Shown here piece after piece: positions 1-10,296 of a DNA stretch of 64,000 nucleotides. Numbering within the stretch: position 1 is the stretch's first letter; the number at the start of each line of letters is the position of its first letter. The DNA is from Nephrocerus scutellatus (Eukaryota > Arthropoda > Insecta > Diptera > Pipunculidae), in contig OX352762.1 in the NCBI GenBank assembly GCA_947095585.1, positions 42,084,537-42,148,536 of the forward strand, given 5' to 3'. Below the pieces are notes generated by a model, which was not told the DNA's origin, did not search any database, and saw only the letters and a list, made by a program, of their open reading frames with translations. A program made the translations under genes and the position numbers.

Positions 1-371
1 ATAACAAAAAAATGGCTTTAGTTTCTTAATCCTAAAATTTTGTTTGGATTTACTTTCGCTTTATGCTTATGCGATTGTTGTTGTAAGCCAAGCTGCTTTG
101 CCAAAGCAATACAGCCAGTGAGCTTCTTTACGGACGGTTTGTGTGTGTGTTGAAGTGACGCCAGGGGAATAGCATGCCGAATGCATTGACAATGCATTGG
201 TACAAATGGTGACTGTACCAGCATTGGGTGAATTGGGGTTTCTCTCGCGAGAATGCATTGTGTTCAGCCGACCATTTCAAGTTACAGCGAACTTTCCTAC
301 ATTTATAGGGTGCATGACCACACATCAGCCACCAGGCTACGCAGTATTTGCGAACTTGCCAAGCCCGACCA
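1..371 (-). mobile_element. PIF/Harbinger transposon fragment, 3' part
   Basis: This stretch is nearly identical to 10297-10667 and 12894-13264, where it forms the 3' part of a Harbinger transposase pseudogene. Only the tail is present here. Homology to the two other copies stops just after 371, where gypsy element 1 begins, so the Harbinger was interrupted or joined to it by rearrangement. Reading frames on both strands are open for 60-90 codons but resemble no known domain in this part. The identity comes from the longer copies to the right, not from this fragment alone. Confidence 0.7.
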
Positions 372-3300
372 TTACAAAAACAAATAATAGGCCGTTCTCC
401 TAGCACGAGGGGAGAAGGCTCTAATAGTTGAAAGATGTAGGGCGTCCGAACTTAAGTTCTTATATTGTCGAATGTCCTTGGCATGATAAATGCCAAGTGG
501 CTTCCCGGATCGATCTTCCAGTAGGTAGTAGGAATTTCCCCTTTTCTCGCGAATTCTCGCTGGAAGGAATAAGGGAGCTAATTTGGCGCTAAAGCCTTTT
601 GCAAAATTGCTTTGCGCAAAATTTCGCCTGAAGATTTCTTGACCTACCTTGTAGTCAATGTCACGGCTTCTGGTATCATAAGTACGTTTGTTGGTTTTGT
701 AAGCGTGTTCCAGATTTTTATTGACTTTGTTTCTAATGGATAACATCCAATCGTCGGAGCGGACATTCACGTCAGGACCTCCTAGGAGATCCAAGTTCCT
801 TAGCAAGCCATAATCCGATGCGTGATGAATCATGTGAAGGCCGAAGAGGACGTAGTACGGCGAGAACTCATACTCATCCCAATCTTTCTGATCCCCTTTA
901 ACGAAAGCGCGTATTGCCGCAATTATAGAGCGATTTACTCGTTCAGAAGCGTTGGACTGGGGTGAATACAATGCTGTATAGAGATGTTTAATTCCATATT
1001 TCGATAACAGAGAGTTGAATATAGCAGACTTAAATTGTACCCCGTTGTCGGTCACTACTACCTCCGGAACACCGAACGTGCGAAATATATAATCTTCAAG
1101 GTACTCAATGATCTTTGAGGCGCAAAATTTCTTTAGCAGTTTAAGGAAGTTGTACTTGGATAGGTGATCGACTATGATTAAAATTCCAACCGACCCGTGC
1201 TTCGATCGTGGATAAGGACCCAACAAATCTACATATAGCCGTTGAAATGGCCGGGCTGATTGTACCAGCTGACCCATACGAGGACGTAAGATTTGGTTGG
1301 ATGGTTTGGTGCATTTACACATCTCGCAATTTGCAATATATTCTCGAACCTGTCTGGTCATATGAGGCCAGAAGAAATAACGCTGAATCTTCTCGGTGGT
1401 TTTACCTACCCCTCCGTGTGCACTAGTCAGGCGGCAGTGGGCTCGTTGAATGACGTCGTTTGTCAGGTTTTTAGGAACCCAAAGCTTCCAAGCTTTGTTT
1501 TCTTGGTCTTCGACGCCTGAAGCAAACTCACTGCGTCTGTAAACATACTTCCCTAAAACTTTCAAATCCGGTAGCTTATTCTGATCTGTTAGGACTTTTG
1601 ACTTCAGAATCTCGTAATCGTTACTCATAAATTCGTCAGAATCCAAATCAATTTCGGGACCTTCTTCCACCAGTTCGCATAACTCCGCTAAGTACAACCT
1701 AGAAAGGGTATCTGGAACCACGTTTTCCGATCCTTTCCGATGTTTGATGGAAAACTGGTACCCCTGAAGTTTCAGAGCCCACCGCGACAATCTTCCGCTC
1801 AAGTCGGTTTGTCGCATCAACCATTGTAAGCTGGCGTGGTCGGTGATTACAGTAAATTCCTGACCTTCGATGTAGGCACGAAATTTCTTGATGCTTAGGA
1901 CCACGGCTAAGCATTCTTGCTCAGTGACACTGTAGTTCCGTTGAGCTTTGTTGAACTTTTGCGACATAAAAGCCACGGGGACTTCATCTCCGTTGTCCGT
2001 CACTCGGGCAGGAACGCTGCCTATACCATCCTGGCTGGCATCACATTGTAAAAGAAAGGGTCTACTGAAGTCTGGGTTCGACAATACCGGTGCAGAAGTC
2101 AATCGTTGCTTCAGCTCGTTGAAAGCTTGCTCGGCTTCGTCCGACCAACAGAATGATTTTGAATTTTTACGAAGCTCTGTGAGGGGGTGAGTTATAACCG
2201 AGAAGTTGGCTATGAAACGTCGGTACCATCCTGCCATTCCAAGGAATCTTCTCAACTGTCGGACAGACACGGGCGTTGGAAACTCCGTTATTGCAACGAG
2301 TTTCTCTGGGTCTGCCTTCAGAACCCCATAACCAACCACGTATCCAAGGTACTTTACCTCCCTCAAACAGAACTTGCTTTTACTTAGGTTAATCGTAAGA
2401 CCAGCCTTCCGCAAATGCAAAGCGACTTCCTCTAAAACCAACAAGTGTTTATCGAAAGTATCGGTGATGACCAGAAGATCATCCAAGTACACAAATACAA
2501 AATCCCGCAATTGGGGTGGAATTACCTGATCCATCAGTCGACAGAGGGTCTGTGGCGCATTGCACAACCCGAACGGCATTACTCGGTATTGATATAGAGG
2601 TCTATTTGGAACAGTGAAAGCGGTTTTGTCCCGCGACCCTTCCTCCAACGGGATTTGATGAAACGCCTTCTTTAAGTCCAAACTCGAGATGACCTCTGCA
2701 GGCGGTAATCGACTTAGAATCCCGTTAATGTGAGGCAAGGGATAAGCATCCTTGACCGTCACTGCATTAACCTTCCTCGAGTCTAGACAAAGTCGAACTT
2801 TACCTGGTTGACGTACCAACACCACAGGCGAACTCCAGGAACTTTTCGATTCTTCTATAATTCCTTGAGCCAGCATCTCATCCAGTTCTGCGAAGATCAA
2901 TTTCTCTATCGCAGGAGAGACTGGATAATGCCGCTGTTTAATTGGTTTTGCATTCTGGACGTCAATAACATGTTCAACCAGGGTTGTTTTTCCCAACCCA
3001 TCACTATCGAAGGAAGGGAACCGGGACTTAACCGCCTCCAGCCTAATCAATTGTCCGCTCGTTAAATCAAGAGGTTTGGTGTTATTAACCCTGCCCAATC
3101 CTGAATCTAAATCATGGTGCAATTCTCCGATGATCCCAGGCGCTAACTGAAACGTTTTCCAGAAGTCGATCCCTAGATACAAATCTTGTGAAAGGTTGGG
3201 GATGAGGAATAGTTCGATTTCTCGGGTCTGTCCTCGAAACTCAATTTCCACATCAACCTTTCCTTTAATCGGGTGTCGACTTCCATCCGCCGTTTTCACG

Positions 3301-3695
3301 CTGCTAGTGAACCTTGTTAAATTGCGACCATCCTTTAGGACCTCTTCGGCCAGCGTTGAACCGATACAACTAATAGTTGCTCCGCTGTCGAGTAGCCCTT
3401 GCACCGATCGATCAAGAAATTTCACCTCCGCATATGAACGTACATCCTCTCCTCGGTTGATGATTGCATAAACCCATCTTTGACGGTTTTGCCGCACTGT
3501 TTTCCAAAACTTCCGCACCCTAAGTGTCGATCGCTTACTCCTTTTTCCCACTGTTACTGTGTCTAGGTCAAAAATACGCGCTCTTGCTTTTTGATATTCA
3601 TCGAACCGCAGATGGTAAGGCTTAATGGGATGCAACAAGGGTTTGTAAATAAAAGATGGGTTTGTCAGATGAACCGTGTTTCGATTTAGGGGCAT
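372..3695 (-). CDS. pol: Gypsy-type Pol polyprotein (protease, RT, RNase H, integrase)
   Basis: A single open frame of 1107 codons. The aspartic protease has LLDSGA near residues 101-106. Reverse transcriptase spans about 265-450, with the first catalytic Asp in SSLDLKKAF (D340) and YLDD at 403-406. RNase H starts near D552 and ends with PDTLSR at 661-666. The integrase has an H753/H760/C790/C793 zinc finger and a DD35E core at D823, D883 and E919. The ATG at 3695 lies three codons after an in-frame TGA; gag ends at 3738 in another frame, so in the live ancestor pol was probably reached by ribosomal frameshifting. Compared with element 2, about 16 residues are missing in frame after WD near residue 940, just downstream of the catalytic Glu. 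The last residues appear to read into the junction with the Harbinger fragment. All catalytic residues are present, but the missing 3' LTR and the broken gag make autonomous movement unlikely. Confidence 0.9.
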   Translation of the reverse strand: MPLNRNTVHLTNPSFIYKPLLHPIKPYHLRFDEYQKARARIFDLDTVTVGKRSKRSTLRVRKFWKTVRQNRQRWVYAIINRGEDVRSYAEVKFLDRSVQGLLDSGATISCIGSTLAEEVLKDGRNLTRFTSSVKTADGSRHPIKGKVDVEIEFRGQTREIELFLIPNLSQDLYLGIDFWKTFQLAPGIIGELHHDLDSGLGRVNNTKPLDLTSGQLIRLEAVKSRFPSFDSDGLGKTTLVEHVIDVQNAKPIKQRHYPVSPAIEKLIFAELDEMLAQGIIEESKSSWSSPVVLVRQPGKVRLCLDSRKVNAVTVKDAYPLPHINGILSRLPPAEVISSLDLKKAFHQIPLEEGSRDKTAFTVPNRPLYQYRVMPFGLCNAPQTLCRLMDQVIPPQLRDFVFVYLDDLLVITDTFDKHLLVLEEVALHLRKAGLTINLSKSKFCLREVKYLGYVVGYGVLKADPEKLVAITEFPTPVSVRQLRRFLGMAGWYRRFIANFSVITHPLTELRKNSKSFCWSDEAEQAFNELKQRLTSAPVLSNPDFSRPFLLQCDASQDGIGSVPARVTDNGDEVPVAFMSQKFNKAQRNYSVTEQECLAVVLSIKKFRAYIEGQEFTVITDHASLQWLMRQTDLSGRLSRWALKLQGYQFSIKHRKGSENVVPDTLSRLYLAELCELVEEGPEIDLDSDEFMSNDYEILKSKVLTDQNKLPDLKVLGKYVYRRSEFASGVEDQENKAWKLWVPKNLTNDVIQRAHCRLTSAHGGVGKTTEKIQRYFFWPHMTRQVREYIANCEMCKCTKPSNQILRPRMGQLVQSARPFQRLYVDLLGPYPRSKHGSVGILIIVDHLSKYNFLKLLKKFCASKIIEYLEDYIFRTFGVPEVVVTDNGVQFKSAIFNSLLSKYGIKHLYTALYSPQSNASERVNRSIIAAIRAFVKGDQKDWDEYEFSPYYVLFGLHMIHHASDYGLLRNLDLLGGPDVNVRSDDWMLSIRNKVNKNLEHAYKTNKRTYDTRSRDIDYKVGQEIFRRNFAQSNFAKGFSAKLAPLFLPARIREKRGNSYYLLEDRSGKPLGIYHAKDIRQYKNLSSDALHLSTIRAFSPRARRTAYYLFL

Positions 3696-3737
3696 GAGAA
3701 CTCATGTCAATAGGTGGATCTACATCCTTAGTTGGGT

Positions 3738-4553
3738 TTACTTGGGGTGTGGTTGGCGCTGTCGAAGCTGAGCCACACCCACTTGGGAGTTTCCCGGGGG
3801 CCTACACTTTACACAATTCGGTTTATACACGTTTAAAGCTCCGCATCCATAGCAGAAAACTCTCCTATCCTTCAGGCAATCTACATATCTGTGGCCGACC
3901 TCGCCACAGTTCCAACAGATGAGCGCATTGTTACCAATTTAAGCACAATTTATACCGGTAGCATTCGGTGGTAAGCCGACTTCCTCCGGAGAATTATATC
4001 CCATGTCCAATTCAGCGACGTTACGACGGGGCAAAGGGTTCCGGAATCCGGTAAACCCACGACTTACGTCTGCGAGAAATCGTTCCCGCTTGCGGCAGAC
4101 CTCTCGGATTTGTGCCACAGAGAAAATTGGCAAGTACAGAATCTCGTGCCGAATATCTGGTCGAAGGTTACGAGATAGGATCTCGACGAACTCCTTTTCA
4201 TCTATTTGTGAAGTTAACCGATTGGTCAAGACGGATATCGAATCAAAGTATTCATCGAAGGTTTCTCGATCCTTCTGCTTCCTCGACCGAATGCTTTCCA
4301 ACAGGTCATAATCCGTACGATTATCTTTAAATTGCAAACGTAAGGCTTCGCATAAATCAAACCAAGTGAACTGATGAACACTCCGATGGTATCGCCAAAA
4401 CCATTCTCGGGCTTTCCCGTGCAGTAGCATGTGAAAGTTACTGCAAATTACAGAAAAATCTCCATAAAGAGTCTGATTTGTCAAGACTTGAATTCGATAC
4501 AAGAATTCGTCAATGGTGAGTCCGTCCATGGCGCCATCGAAACGAATTGGCAC
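3738..4553 (-). pseudogene. gag: Gypsy-type Gag, capsid and nucleocapsid part
   Basis: Open from 4553 to an in-frame TAA at 3939-3941. Beyond that stop the same frame continues to 3738 and encodes two zinc knuckles, CWNCGEVGHRYVDC and a second Cys-rich one beginning CYGCG. The upstream part, with AREWFWRYHRS and a Retrotrans_gag-like helical region, matches element 2 at 17924-18686, which has the same tandem knuckles. Gag would form the particle and bind RNA through the knuckles. Two lesions are visible: the stop at 3939, and a one-base frame change near 4545 relative to the N-terminal Gag segment at 4481-5416. Confidence 0.8.
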
Positions 4554-5416
4554 TTTTGTATCAGATTAGTGATACGATCAGACTTGCCCAAGTCAAGCGA
4601 ATGACCGGGTAACGGCACCGAATTCTGTGCAAAGGTTACGTTACGCGAATTCGATTGAAGAACTGGGTTGCTTAACCCAGTTGGAACTGCGGTAGAAGGA
4701 AGGAGCATGAAATCCTCCGAGCGATTTTGAGGAATGCTCGGTTGATTTACATGTTCTGCTTGGGGTTGAAGTTTCGAGTGTTCTAAACACCTCTGTATAT
4801 TTGAAGAGACACCGTCCGACAGTTTTCTGGTTAGATAATCAATTGTTTCCGTCTTTTGTTGTTCCAAAGCGGTACTTATAAGGGTTTTGACATCATCTGC
4901 GGTGAGCACTTTTTCCGCCAACGGGAATGGACGTATCCCCGACAATGGACGGTTGTCTTCATAAAAAATATCATCATCGAGCAAGCTCCTATGGGTTAAT
5001 TGTTTGGAAACGCCGTGGCTTTTTCGGCCTCCACTAGTGCTACGAGTAGACATTGTCTTAGGAATAGCTCCCTTAGACGCCGGAGTCCGCTTATTGAACC
5101 GTTTCCTTCCTGTGGTTGCACCTGCGACAGTGTTCACTACCGATACTTCTATGGACTTTAGACTTTCAGCTAAGCAATCAGCCTTGCATGTCGGGCACTT
5201 GTCTGAAGTCTTCAGGGATTCTGTGATACACGTGTTATGGAATACGTGTTTGCACGTGGTAACTAAGCTTTCGACTTCCGGGACTAGTTCCGCCTTACAA
5301 ACTTGACAAATGACGCTAGGATTGAGACGACTCAAATCCTCGTTGCTACGCATAGTAAACATGCTTTCACCGATAAGCGACCCGACCGACCAACAATCTG
5401 AACTACTGAGCAGCAA
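4481..5416 (-). pseudogene. gag: Gag N-terminal segment with RING-H2 zinc finger
   Basis: 311 codons, of which the last 20 or so are out of frame after a lesion near 4545. The N-terminus holds a RING-H2 pattern: C37-x2-C40-x14-C55-x-H57-x2-H60-x2-C63-x10-C74-x2-C77. A basic Ser/Thr-rich linker follows (about 100-140), then a helical region with several glutamines and leucines. Met19 or Met22 could be the true start. RING-H2 domains usually recruit E2 ubiquitin-conjugating enzymes; whether this one does is unknown. The diverged Gag of element 2 (18983-19537) has the same finger with the same spacing, which argues against chance. No other RING-type gene lies nearby from which it could have been captured. 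Confidence 0.75.
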
Positions 5417-7021
5417 GCTTCACTCAAGGCGCGATAACTCAAATTCTCCAAAATTATTTATATCCCAACTGTAAGTGTTTATAATATGTTTCGTTATTAG
5501 AACGTTGAAGAATCCTCCAAGAAGGGAAATAAATTTATAAAAAATATAACACCAGCCAAGAGGCGGCTGAATACTAAAACTCTAAAACTAAAATTCAAAG
5601 CAGGAAAGAAAATCTATAGTATTAATAGTAAGCTCGTTTAGGCTGACTTTAGTCCTTGCCCTAAAACCTTTCCGAATTACTACTTTAATCCTATATCCTA
5701 TATAGATCTATACTATTTATGATTCCTAACTATTTCTCCTAAGGATTCATAAGGGCGATATACCAAGCACAAAATTTACAGCAAAATTATTTAAATTTAT
5801 CGGCACATTGCCATTCAAAATTCCTCATAACTAAATGAACTCAAAAAGAAATGTATTCTTTCTTTTGTTTCACAAAAAAAAAATCTCCAAACTCAATTAA
5901 TCCTCCTCCAGCAAAATCATCCAAGACGACGGCTTCGGTACTGTACCACATCAAGACAAGCAGCCATGTAGAGTTATCAGAACAAATCTGAGATGCAATG
6001 ACTTACTATTTGCAACGAAAAGTAAAACAACAAAAGGTTCGGATAACTTAAGAATGCGTGAGATGAGAAAATGTAGAATACGTCTTAAATACGCTCTGGT
6101 CACATCCAAAATTTTCGATCACCAGTTCGTGGTCAAGAGAACGACAAAATCCGTCACCCCTGCGATTCCAGTGACTTCGCGAAAGAAAAATAAGGTTTGT
6201 CAGAACCCCGCGTATGATGCACCCTCGTAGAGGAAGGCACACCCTGTAATTATAAGGCGCGAGCGTGAAGTTAGAAGATCGCAATGTCTCAAAAATGGAC
6301 TAACGGTCTTATGGTCAGAATATCCACCGCAGAGGATATCTGTACTTCCAAAAAAAAATCGGTCCACTCTAAAGGCCTTGCAGATCTCTCAAGATAGAAA
6401 GGGATCTGGTGCGGTGATTCCTAGTTAGACTATCCAAGCAGGAACCCAAAGTCAGGTACTCTGTCGCTTAATGCTCCGCATGACCCACGGTTCTCCAGCA
6501 ACCTGCATAGGCACTACACCAGAATAGCAAGATATTGTCCCTAAGACGAAGGTATTAAATGAGATGTAAAGTTAAAAGTCTAAAGTATTATACAGATCGA
6601 GCAAAAGTTAAATAATAAAGATATATGTCAGGTAAAATTAGGTAGGACTGCGAATTCAAGTCGACCAAGGATCTTTTGGTCAGTACATCCAAGCCATGAG
6701 CCGGATGCCTGTAATTCCTAAAAGTTCCTATCATCCCGATCCACCTACCTGATAGAAAGAGAAAAGTTCTGAAGTGGGACGTCCTCATCTTGTAGAGCGT
6801 AATGAGGGTCTTGGTTAAACCAGTATCTTTGGTCAGGAATTCGGTTAGAATCTCCAAGTTACCTGTGATTCCGAAGGATACGGTCTAAGTGTCCACACCC
6901 AGTGCAAGATGATGTCTTATAGACAATGTATTAAACCATGAAGGAAAATTTAAAACTAAAGAAATGACTGGAAAATTGTGTGAGACCCAAGAATAGATTG
7001 GAATAAACCAACCTTCCTCGT
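5417..7021 (-). other. Long 5' leader of gypsy element 1 with repeated motifs
   Basis: About 1.6 kb lies between the primer site and gag with no convincing coding sequence. On the minus strand, blocks begin with a GGAATTGCAG-like motif and end with a CTGACCA-like motif some 20-30 bases later. They occur at about 6308-6349, 6668-6719 and 6823-6873, with a lone GGAATCGCAG near 6160. A further block at 7194-7239 lies beyond the primer site. The same two motifs recur in the leader of element 2. The role is unknown; packaging, enhancer or insulator function is conceivable. Confidence 0.6.
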
Positions 7022-7039
7022 GCCCCACGTTGGGCGCCA
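7022..7039 (-). promoter_or_regulatory. Primer binding site, tRNA-Lys type
   Basis: The plus strand reads GCCCCACGTTGGGCGCCA, which is the 3' end of insect tRNA-Lys(CTT) including the CCA tail as I recall it. The minus strand is therefore complementary to the primer, as expected for a minus-strand element. The putative LTR edge (TGTAATGG) starts at 7047, seven bases away. Confidence 0.85.
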
Positions 7040-7046
7040 ATAATTA

Positions 7047-7440
7047 TGTAATGGACTGCGCCAACATGGTTACTACAATATCAAAATGATACTCCCGTAA
7101 AATAAGCGAGGATAATGGTCGAGCAAAAAAATTATATAGATTATATAGGTGAAATTATTGTGAACTACCATGAACTCAAGACGAACCGAAAACCCTTTGG
7201 TCAGAACCTCCGCTGCGAGCCAGAAGTCTGCAATTCCATAGATAGCTTCCACTTCATCCCTTGAACGCGGCAGAACCCAAAAGATAGCAAAGAGATCTGG
7301 TGAGTCGTCAATGTACCCCAGAATATACCTCGGAGGTATATAAATTAAACTAAAACCGAAAATGAAATTTATTAAAAGTTGAGTGAGGTTCCGAGAAAAT
7401 CTTAGCCTAAGCCAAAACCTCTATCGGGCCCCACGTTGGT
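7047..7440 (-). repeat. LTR end of element 1 followed by a second leader fragment
   Basis: The TGTAAT at 7047 is the expected LTR edge. By 7194-7239 the sequence again shows the leader motif pair (CTGACCA and GGAATTGCAG on the minus strand), and 7425-7438 is a truncated primer-site sequence (GGGCCCCACGTTGG) lacking the CCA end. This reads as a rearranged second copy of leader plus damaged primer site, so the LTR here is probably only about 100-150 bp of real LTR joined to another leader. The exact breakpoint is not visible. Confidence 0.45.
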
Positions 7441-7840
7441 ATTTGTACGGGTGATTGCCTAGTGGTTTGGGGCATGTTCGAATCGGGGAGGAAGGATGGG
7501 ATCCTTCCTGCTAAGCGTCACCCTTTTGAGACACTAACCTTCCCTTATGCATGCGCTAGTTCGGCCTTTGCTCGTCGGCTTAGGGGGTGGGGTCTTGGTC
7601 GGTTAGCTGCCTCCGTACCATATAATTTTAATCCGCATGCAGGTAAGTTAAAATTTCGAAGAGGAAGAGAGAGAGGAGAGGAAGAGAGAACACACACTTT
7701 GAATCCGACGATTATCGAGATCTTCCATTTGACTACCTGTCCAAATGTGGCTATTTGGAACGGCGTTCCTTGGTCTGCTCAGCAGACCCCGTACCATCAA
7801 TTCTACACCCACCCTTCCTGTGGGCCCTGCTGTAATAAAA
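7441..7840 (-). other. GC-richer LTR-like segment
   Basis: A moderately GC-rich stretch to the right of the damaged primer site, in the place where an LTR would lie. A plus-strand frame at 7462-7869 is open but resembles nothing and includes a low-complexity GA-rich part, so I do not call it a gene. A poly-A-like run follows at 7834. Assignment to an LTR rests on position only. Confidence 0.3.
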
Positions 7841-8440
7841 AAAATATTCTTACATTAAATCGATTCTAGATTGATAAAAGGAAAGCTTAAATTGATTCAA
7901 CTCTAAATGGAAAAATCTTACATTCAATCAATTCTAGATCGATAGAAAAGTTTGAATAATTCGATTCTAAATCGATAGTAATAAATCTAAAATTGATTCT
8001 ATTTTTAAATAGAAAATCTTACAATAATTCGACTCTAGTTCGATAAAAGTAAATCTTAAATTGATTCTATTTTAAATAGAAAATCTTACAATAATTCGAC
8101 TCTAGTTCGATAAAAGTAAATCTAAAATTGATTCTATTTTTAAATAGAAAATCTTACAATAATAGAGTCGAATAAAAGTAAATCTTAAATTGATTCTATT
8201 TTTAAATAGAAAATCTTACATTCAATCGATTCTAGATCGATAGAAAGTAAATCTTAAATTGATTCTAATTTTAAATGGAAAATCTTACATTCAATCGAGT
8301 CTAGATCGATAGAAAAGTTTGAATAATTCGATTCTAAATCGATAGTAATAAATCTAAAATTGATTCTATTTTTAAATAGAAAATCATACATTCAATCGAT
8401 TCTAGATCGATAGAAAAGAAAATCTTAAATTGATTGGAAC
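7841..8440. repeat. AT-rich minisatellite with ATCGAT palindromes
   Basis: Seven to eight imperfect units of about 60-90 bp. Each has the core TCGATTCTAGATCGA or a decayed form, then AAATCTTAAATTGATTCTA and TTTAAATAGAAAATC. It lies on the LTR side of element 1. A different AT minisatellite with a similar AATCGAT...ATCGA palindrome sits in the corresponding place beside element 2 (21640-22146). Confidence 0.8.
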
Positions 8441-9066
8441 ATAAATGATGATTAAATTACTCAAAATTTAATCGAACCGAAACGACAAGAAAAAAAAATC
8501 TTATAACAATTTCGGGAAATCAAGCCCAAAACCGTCCTTGTTAGGCCAATGGTATCGCGGAACAGAAATAGACAAAAAAGAGAAAAAAACCGAAACAGTG
8601 CTTATACGCGTATTGTCGGACTGAAAAGAAAATGTTTAAACACTTACTTGCTCTTCCATGCGACGTCGGCAGCTTTGTCGATGACGATGAAGACCCTTGT
8701 ATAGGGTGCTGAAAAAAAAACCTTTAAATATTTAGGTGACGGGGATCGTCTGGCGAGAGTCCCACAAAAGACAAAAAAAAACCCGTACACATCTGAAACT
8801 ATATACAGGATACTTCCTACTGACGCTGGCCGAACAAAATGGCGACTTCACACATAGGAACTCTTTCCCACGAAATTAGAATATTTTTTCTTTTTTCTTT
8901 TTTTTTCTATCTTTACGTTGTGGAAATTCGATTTTCTTTTCTTTCATTTATTTTCCTTTAAAAATTACTATCTAACTTTCTATTTCTTTCTTTTTCTTCA
9001 CAAATCATGAGGTAAAATATAGCACGTTGGAAACACAGGTACGAGATATGGAGTAATTACTTTTTT
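8441..9066. other. Unassigned AT-rich stretch, possible distal LTR of element 1
   Basis: No coding sequence is recognisable. It contains several A runs and a T-rich tract at 8880-9000. It may be the U3 side of a long LTR belonging to element 1, but no matching second LTR exists in the window to define an end. Confidence 0.25.
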
Positions 9067-9567
9067 TTTCTTTATTATGGGTCAGTCGGAGCATTCTGAC
9101 TTGGGATCACTGGAGCTGGAACTGGAGCCAATCTGCTGCACCAACTGCACCATCCAATGATTTCCACGCTGCGGCTCGATACTTAGAGGCACTTCGGAAA
9201 AAAATGTATGCTCCCTTTATGATAACGGTAATCACGTACGGTATAATGCAAGGGCCAACCGTTAAAAAAAGAGTTGGGTCTGACCACACTCGGAATAAAA
9301 TTTCCGCGCCGGCTTCTCCAATCACGATGTGGCATCAACGAACTAGCTGGGCAAAAGAAAATCGTGCGAATGATCGCTTTTGTGACACAGTCCACCTTTG
9401 AGTGGGCATCCGTCATTGCTATTTGGTGGCCTACGTATTTAGGGCTGGCTGCATGGAACACATTTACACACACTGAAGTTGGGCTAGCAGAGTATCGGAG
9501 CACACCTCTAGCCTTTATAGTGGTGTTTTTGGTCACTCCAAGATACGGTGGTACGGATGTCCTGATT
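9067..9567. other. Unassigned stretch with overlapping open frames
   Basis: Open frames exist on both strands (9274-9714 plus, 9107-9325 and 9183-9536 minus). The minus frame at 9107 has a hydrophobic run of about 20 residues. None shows a motif I recognise, and the longest plus frame crosses into the tandem duplication at 9568, so I treat none as a gene. Confidence 0.3.
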
Positions 9568-10296
9568 CACAGTTTCGCCCGGTGGACGTCTCAACGCCGG
9601 AACGCTCTTAAGCATTGGTTGCGGCCCGCGGCGTTAGCATTAACCGCTCGGGAACACGAAGCGAACCGCCAGGGTTTTCTACCGAGATTTCCTTCGAGTA
9701 GCGCACCGAAATAACCATAAAACTTCAAAAGAATTTATTTTATCTGGTGGTTTCGTCATCAGACGCGCACCATTCTGCTTCAAAAAAAACTTTTTTCTTT
9801 TAAATTAAGAATACTGTACACCGGCCGCAGCCACAAAAATAATCCTGCGAGAAGACAACTCTAATCTTCAATGCCAAAACCAGACTGACTCTTTGTTGAT
9901 TCGCAATATTCTTAGTGCCCAAACATATTCTGAACATTCGTAGTTGCTCGTATTTTCCCCATCGGTAACTTTTTTTTGTTCTCCCTTTTCGCAACTCGTA
10001 TGTAGGCAGAGGACAATTGCCTGTGTGTACATATGTACATACAGTTTCCAAGCAACATGCTACTGGTGGACAACAATCGCGTGATCCTACGGCGTATTAT
10101 CACGGCGGCTAATGCATGGCTGAGAGAGAGAGGGGACAACCAGAACATACGATTTTACGGTACTCATCGATGTCGTTGTCTTTGGGTTTAGCCTGAACGA
10201 AACACATTAGCTGTATGGCTTTGGCAAAACCAAAATGGTTTTACTTTTAATTCTCAAGGCAACAGCTTTTGGTTTTACTGCCTTACGGTGAGCATC
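9568..10296. other. Unassigned left part of the duplicated block (copy A)
   Basis: No domain is recognisable. A minus-strand frame of 78 codons (9912-10148) becomes 117 codons in copy B because of a 5-base insertion near 12615, which suggests it is not under coding constraint. A GAGAGAGAGAG microsatellite is present near 10120. This may be the 3' noncoding end of the Harbinger element or older flanking DNA. Confidence 0.35.

Larger units (their letters stand above)
372..7046 (-). mobile_element. Gypsy-type LTR retrotransposon, element 1 (internal region and primer site)
   Basis: Minus-strand element read from right to left: primer binding site (7022-7039), long leader (5417-7021), gag (5416 to 3738, broken) and pol (3695-372). 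The pol order protease-RT-RNase H-integrase defines Ty3/gypsy. I see no LTR at the left end: pol runs straight into Harbinger sequence at 371, so the 3' LTR is missing. A relative, element 2, lies at 15.6-21 kb. The pair resembles insect gypsy lineages without env such as Osvaldo, but the lineage name is an inference that needs a phylogeny. Confidence 0.85.

Noticed and set aside
7022..7039. tRNA gene
   Set aside because: Only the 3' 18 bases of a tRNA are present, in the position of a primer site; no cloverleaf lies upstream.
7462..7869. Plus-strand open frame of 135 codons
   Set aside because: It lies in LTR-like sequence on the opposite strand of element 1, includes GA-rich low complexity, and shows no known motif.
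9274..9714. Plus-strand open frame of 146 codons
   Set aside because: It crosses the left edge of the tandem duplication; its second half is present in copy B without the first half. No domain recognised.
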